Shown: in pieces, positions 6,126 to 6,219 of the stretch | Position numbering within the stretch: the first letter of the stretch is position 1 | How the letters are laid out: each line of letters starts with the position of its first letter | NCBI GenBank assembly: GCA_028708055.1 | Contig: JAQVZT010000154.1 | Coordinates: 1 to 6,219, forward strand | Source of the DNA: Methanothrix sp. | GTDB lineage: Archaea > Halobacteriota > Methanosarcinia > Methanotrichales > Methanotrichaceae | Length of the DNA: 6,219 bases | Reading direction: 5' to 3' | The notes under the pieces: generated by a model | Told to the model about the DNA's origin: nothing | Seen by the model: the letters and a program-made list of their open reading frames with translations, nothing else | Database searches by the model: none | Program-made: the position numbers and the translations under genes

Positions 6126-6138
6126 GATAAAATTTATC
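6126..6138. promoter_or_regulatory. GATAAA-A-TTTATC palindrome, possible two-way TATA region
   Basis: Six-base arms around a single central base give a near-symmetric AT tract inside the insertion-sequence end. It sits about 30 bases before the transposase GTG, a distance that would suit a leaderless archaeal transcript. Read the other way, it could drive transcription into the ATPase remnant and the genes behind it. This is inference from position and composition. Confidence 0.3.
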
Positions 6139-6163
6139 ATAGCCATGCATCAAATAAATTCAT

Positions 6164-6219
6164 GTGTCAATCTCTCAAGAAGAACTGTTCAAGGTGGCTC
6201 TTGGTCTTGAAGAACCTTG
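6164..6219 (+). CDS. ISL3-like transposase, N-terminal 18 residues (cut by window edge)
   Basis: The frame opens with GTG at 6164, after an in-frame TAA at 6155-6157, and stays open to the edge. The peptide contains SQEELFKVALGLEEP. ISL3-family DDE transposases often begin with a short helix of the form ELF-x-x-ALGL-x-x-PW followed by a tryptophan-containing strand; the last two bases here, TG, would complete Trp if the next base is G. No clear ribosome-binding site precedes the GTG. The gene is divergent from the interrupted ATPase. Family assignment from so few residues is tentative, but it agrees with the end sequence at 6098. Confidence 0.62.
   Translation, partial: MSISQEELFKVALGLEEP

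Larger units (their letters stand above)
6098..6219 (+). mobile_element. left end of an insertion sequence, probably ISL3 family (continues beyond the window)
   Basis: The DndD-like homology stops at 6097. From 6098 the + strand begins GGCTCTTCGC and continues with TTCCTGTGGG at 6111-6120, which is the style of ISL3-family termini, many of which begin GG-C/G-TCTT. An ISL3-like transposase start follows 66 bp inside, on the strand pointing away from the ATPase remnant. The adjoining host bases TTTTTATT (6090-6097) would be the 8-bp target duplication typical of this family; the partner copy lies outside the window. The family call rests on the end sequence and 18 residues of transposase, both judged from memory. 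Confidence 0.68.

Noticed and set aside
6162..6219. Minus-strand piece RFFKTKSHLEQFFLRD ending just before the ATPase frame, considered as an upstream gene's C-terminus
   Set aside because: It is antisense to the transposase start, which gives a better and family-consistent reading on the + strand.

Overview
The window looks like an accessory (defence-island) region of a prokaryotic chromosome, most likely a methanogenic archaeon. That assignment is an inference from the long array of canonical TPRs joined to winged-helix domains, frequent AGA/AGG arginine and ATA isoleucine codons, and TATA-like boxes. No rRNA or marker gene confirms it. Composition changes sharply: bases 1 to about 1088 are GC-rich and hold only decayed coding remnants, while almost everything to the right is AT-rich.

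Layout, left to right. (1) Bases 1-533 hold no gene I can support. (2) Bases 534-1426 carry a frame-shifted coding remnant on the + strand. A 293-bp MITE-like element (1090-1382) with perfect 17-bp terminal inverted repeats and a 6-bp target duplication (ATGCAA) has been inserted into it. (3) A large minus-strand gene (1558-4116) encodes an 852-residue protein with HTH and winged-helix domains followed by eleven TPRs at exact 34-residue spacing. (4) A minus-strand DNA methyltransferase (4164-5129) closely resembles the N4-cytosine enzyme M.PvuII. (5) A small minus-strand gene (5156-5536) has the size, position and partial pattern of DndE. (6) A minus-strand C-terminal piece of a DndD-like SMC/Rad50-type ATPase (5533-6097) overlaps the DndE-like gene by ATGA. 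(7) The left end of an insertion sequence that I read as ISL3 family starts at about 6098 and runs off the right edge, with the first 18 codons of its transposase (+ strand) from 6164.

The minus-strand genes read as one transcription unit in the order dndD-like > dndE-like > N4C methyltransferase > HTH-TPR protein. DndD and DndE belong to the DNA phosphorothioate (sulfur) modification machinery, so the locus would combine a sulfur-modification module with a PvuII-type methylase and a TPR regulator or sensor. The insertion sequence has cut the ATPase: the ABC signature, Walker B and D-loop remain, while the Walker A half is not in the window. The first 19 codons of the apparent ATPase reading frame are actually insertion-sequence DNA. 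The module is therefore probably crippled, and the methylase, DndE-like and TPR genes may depend on another promoter.
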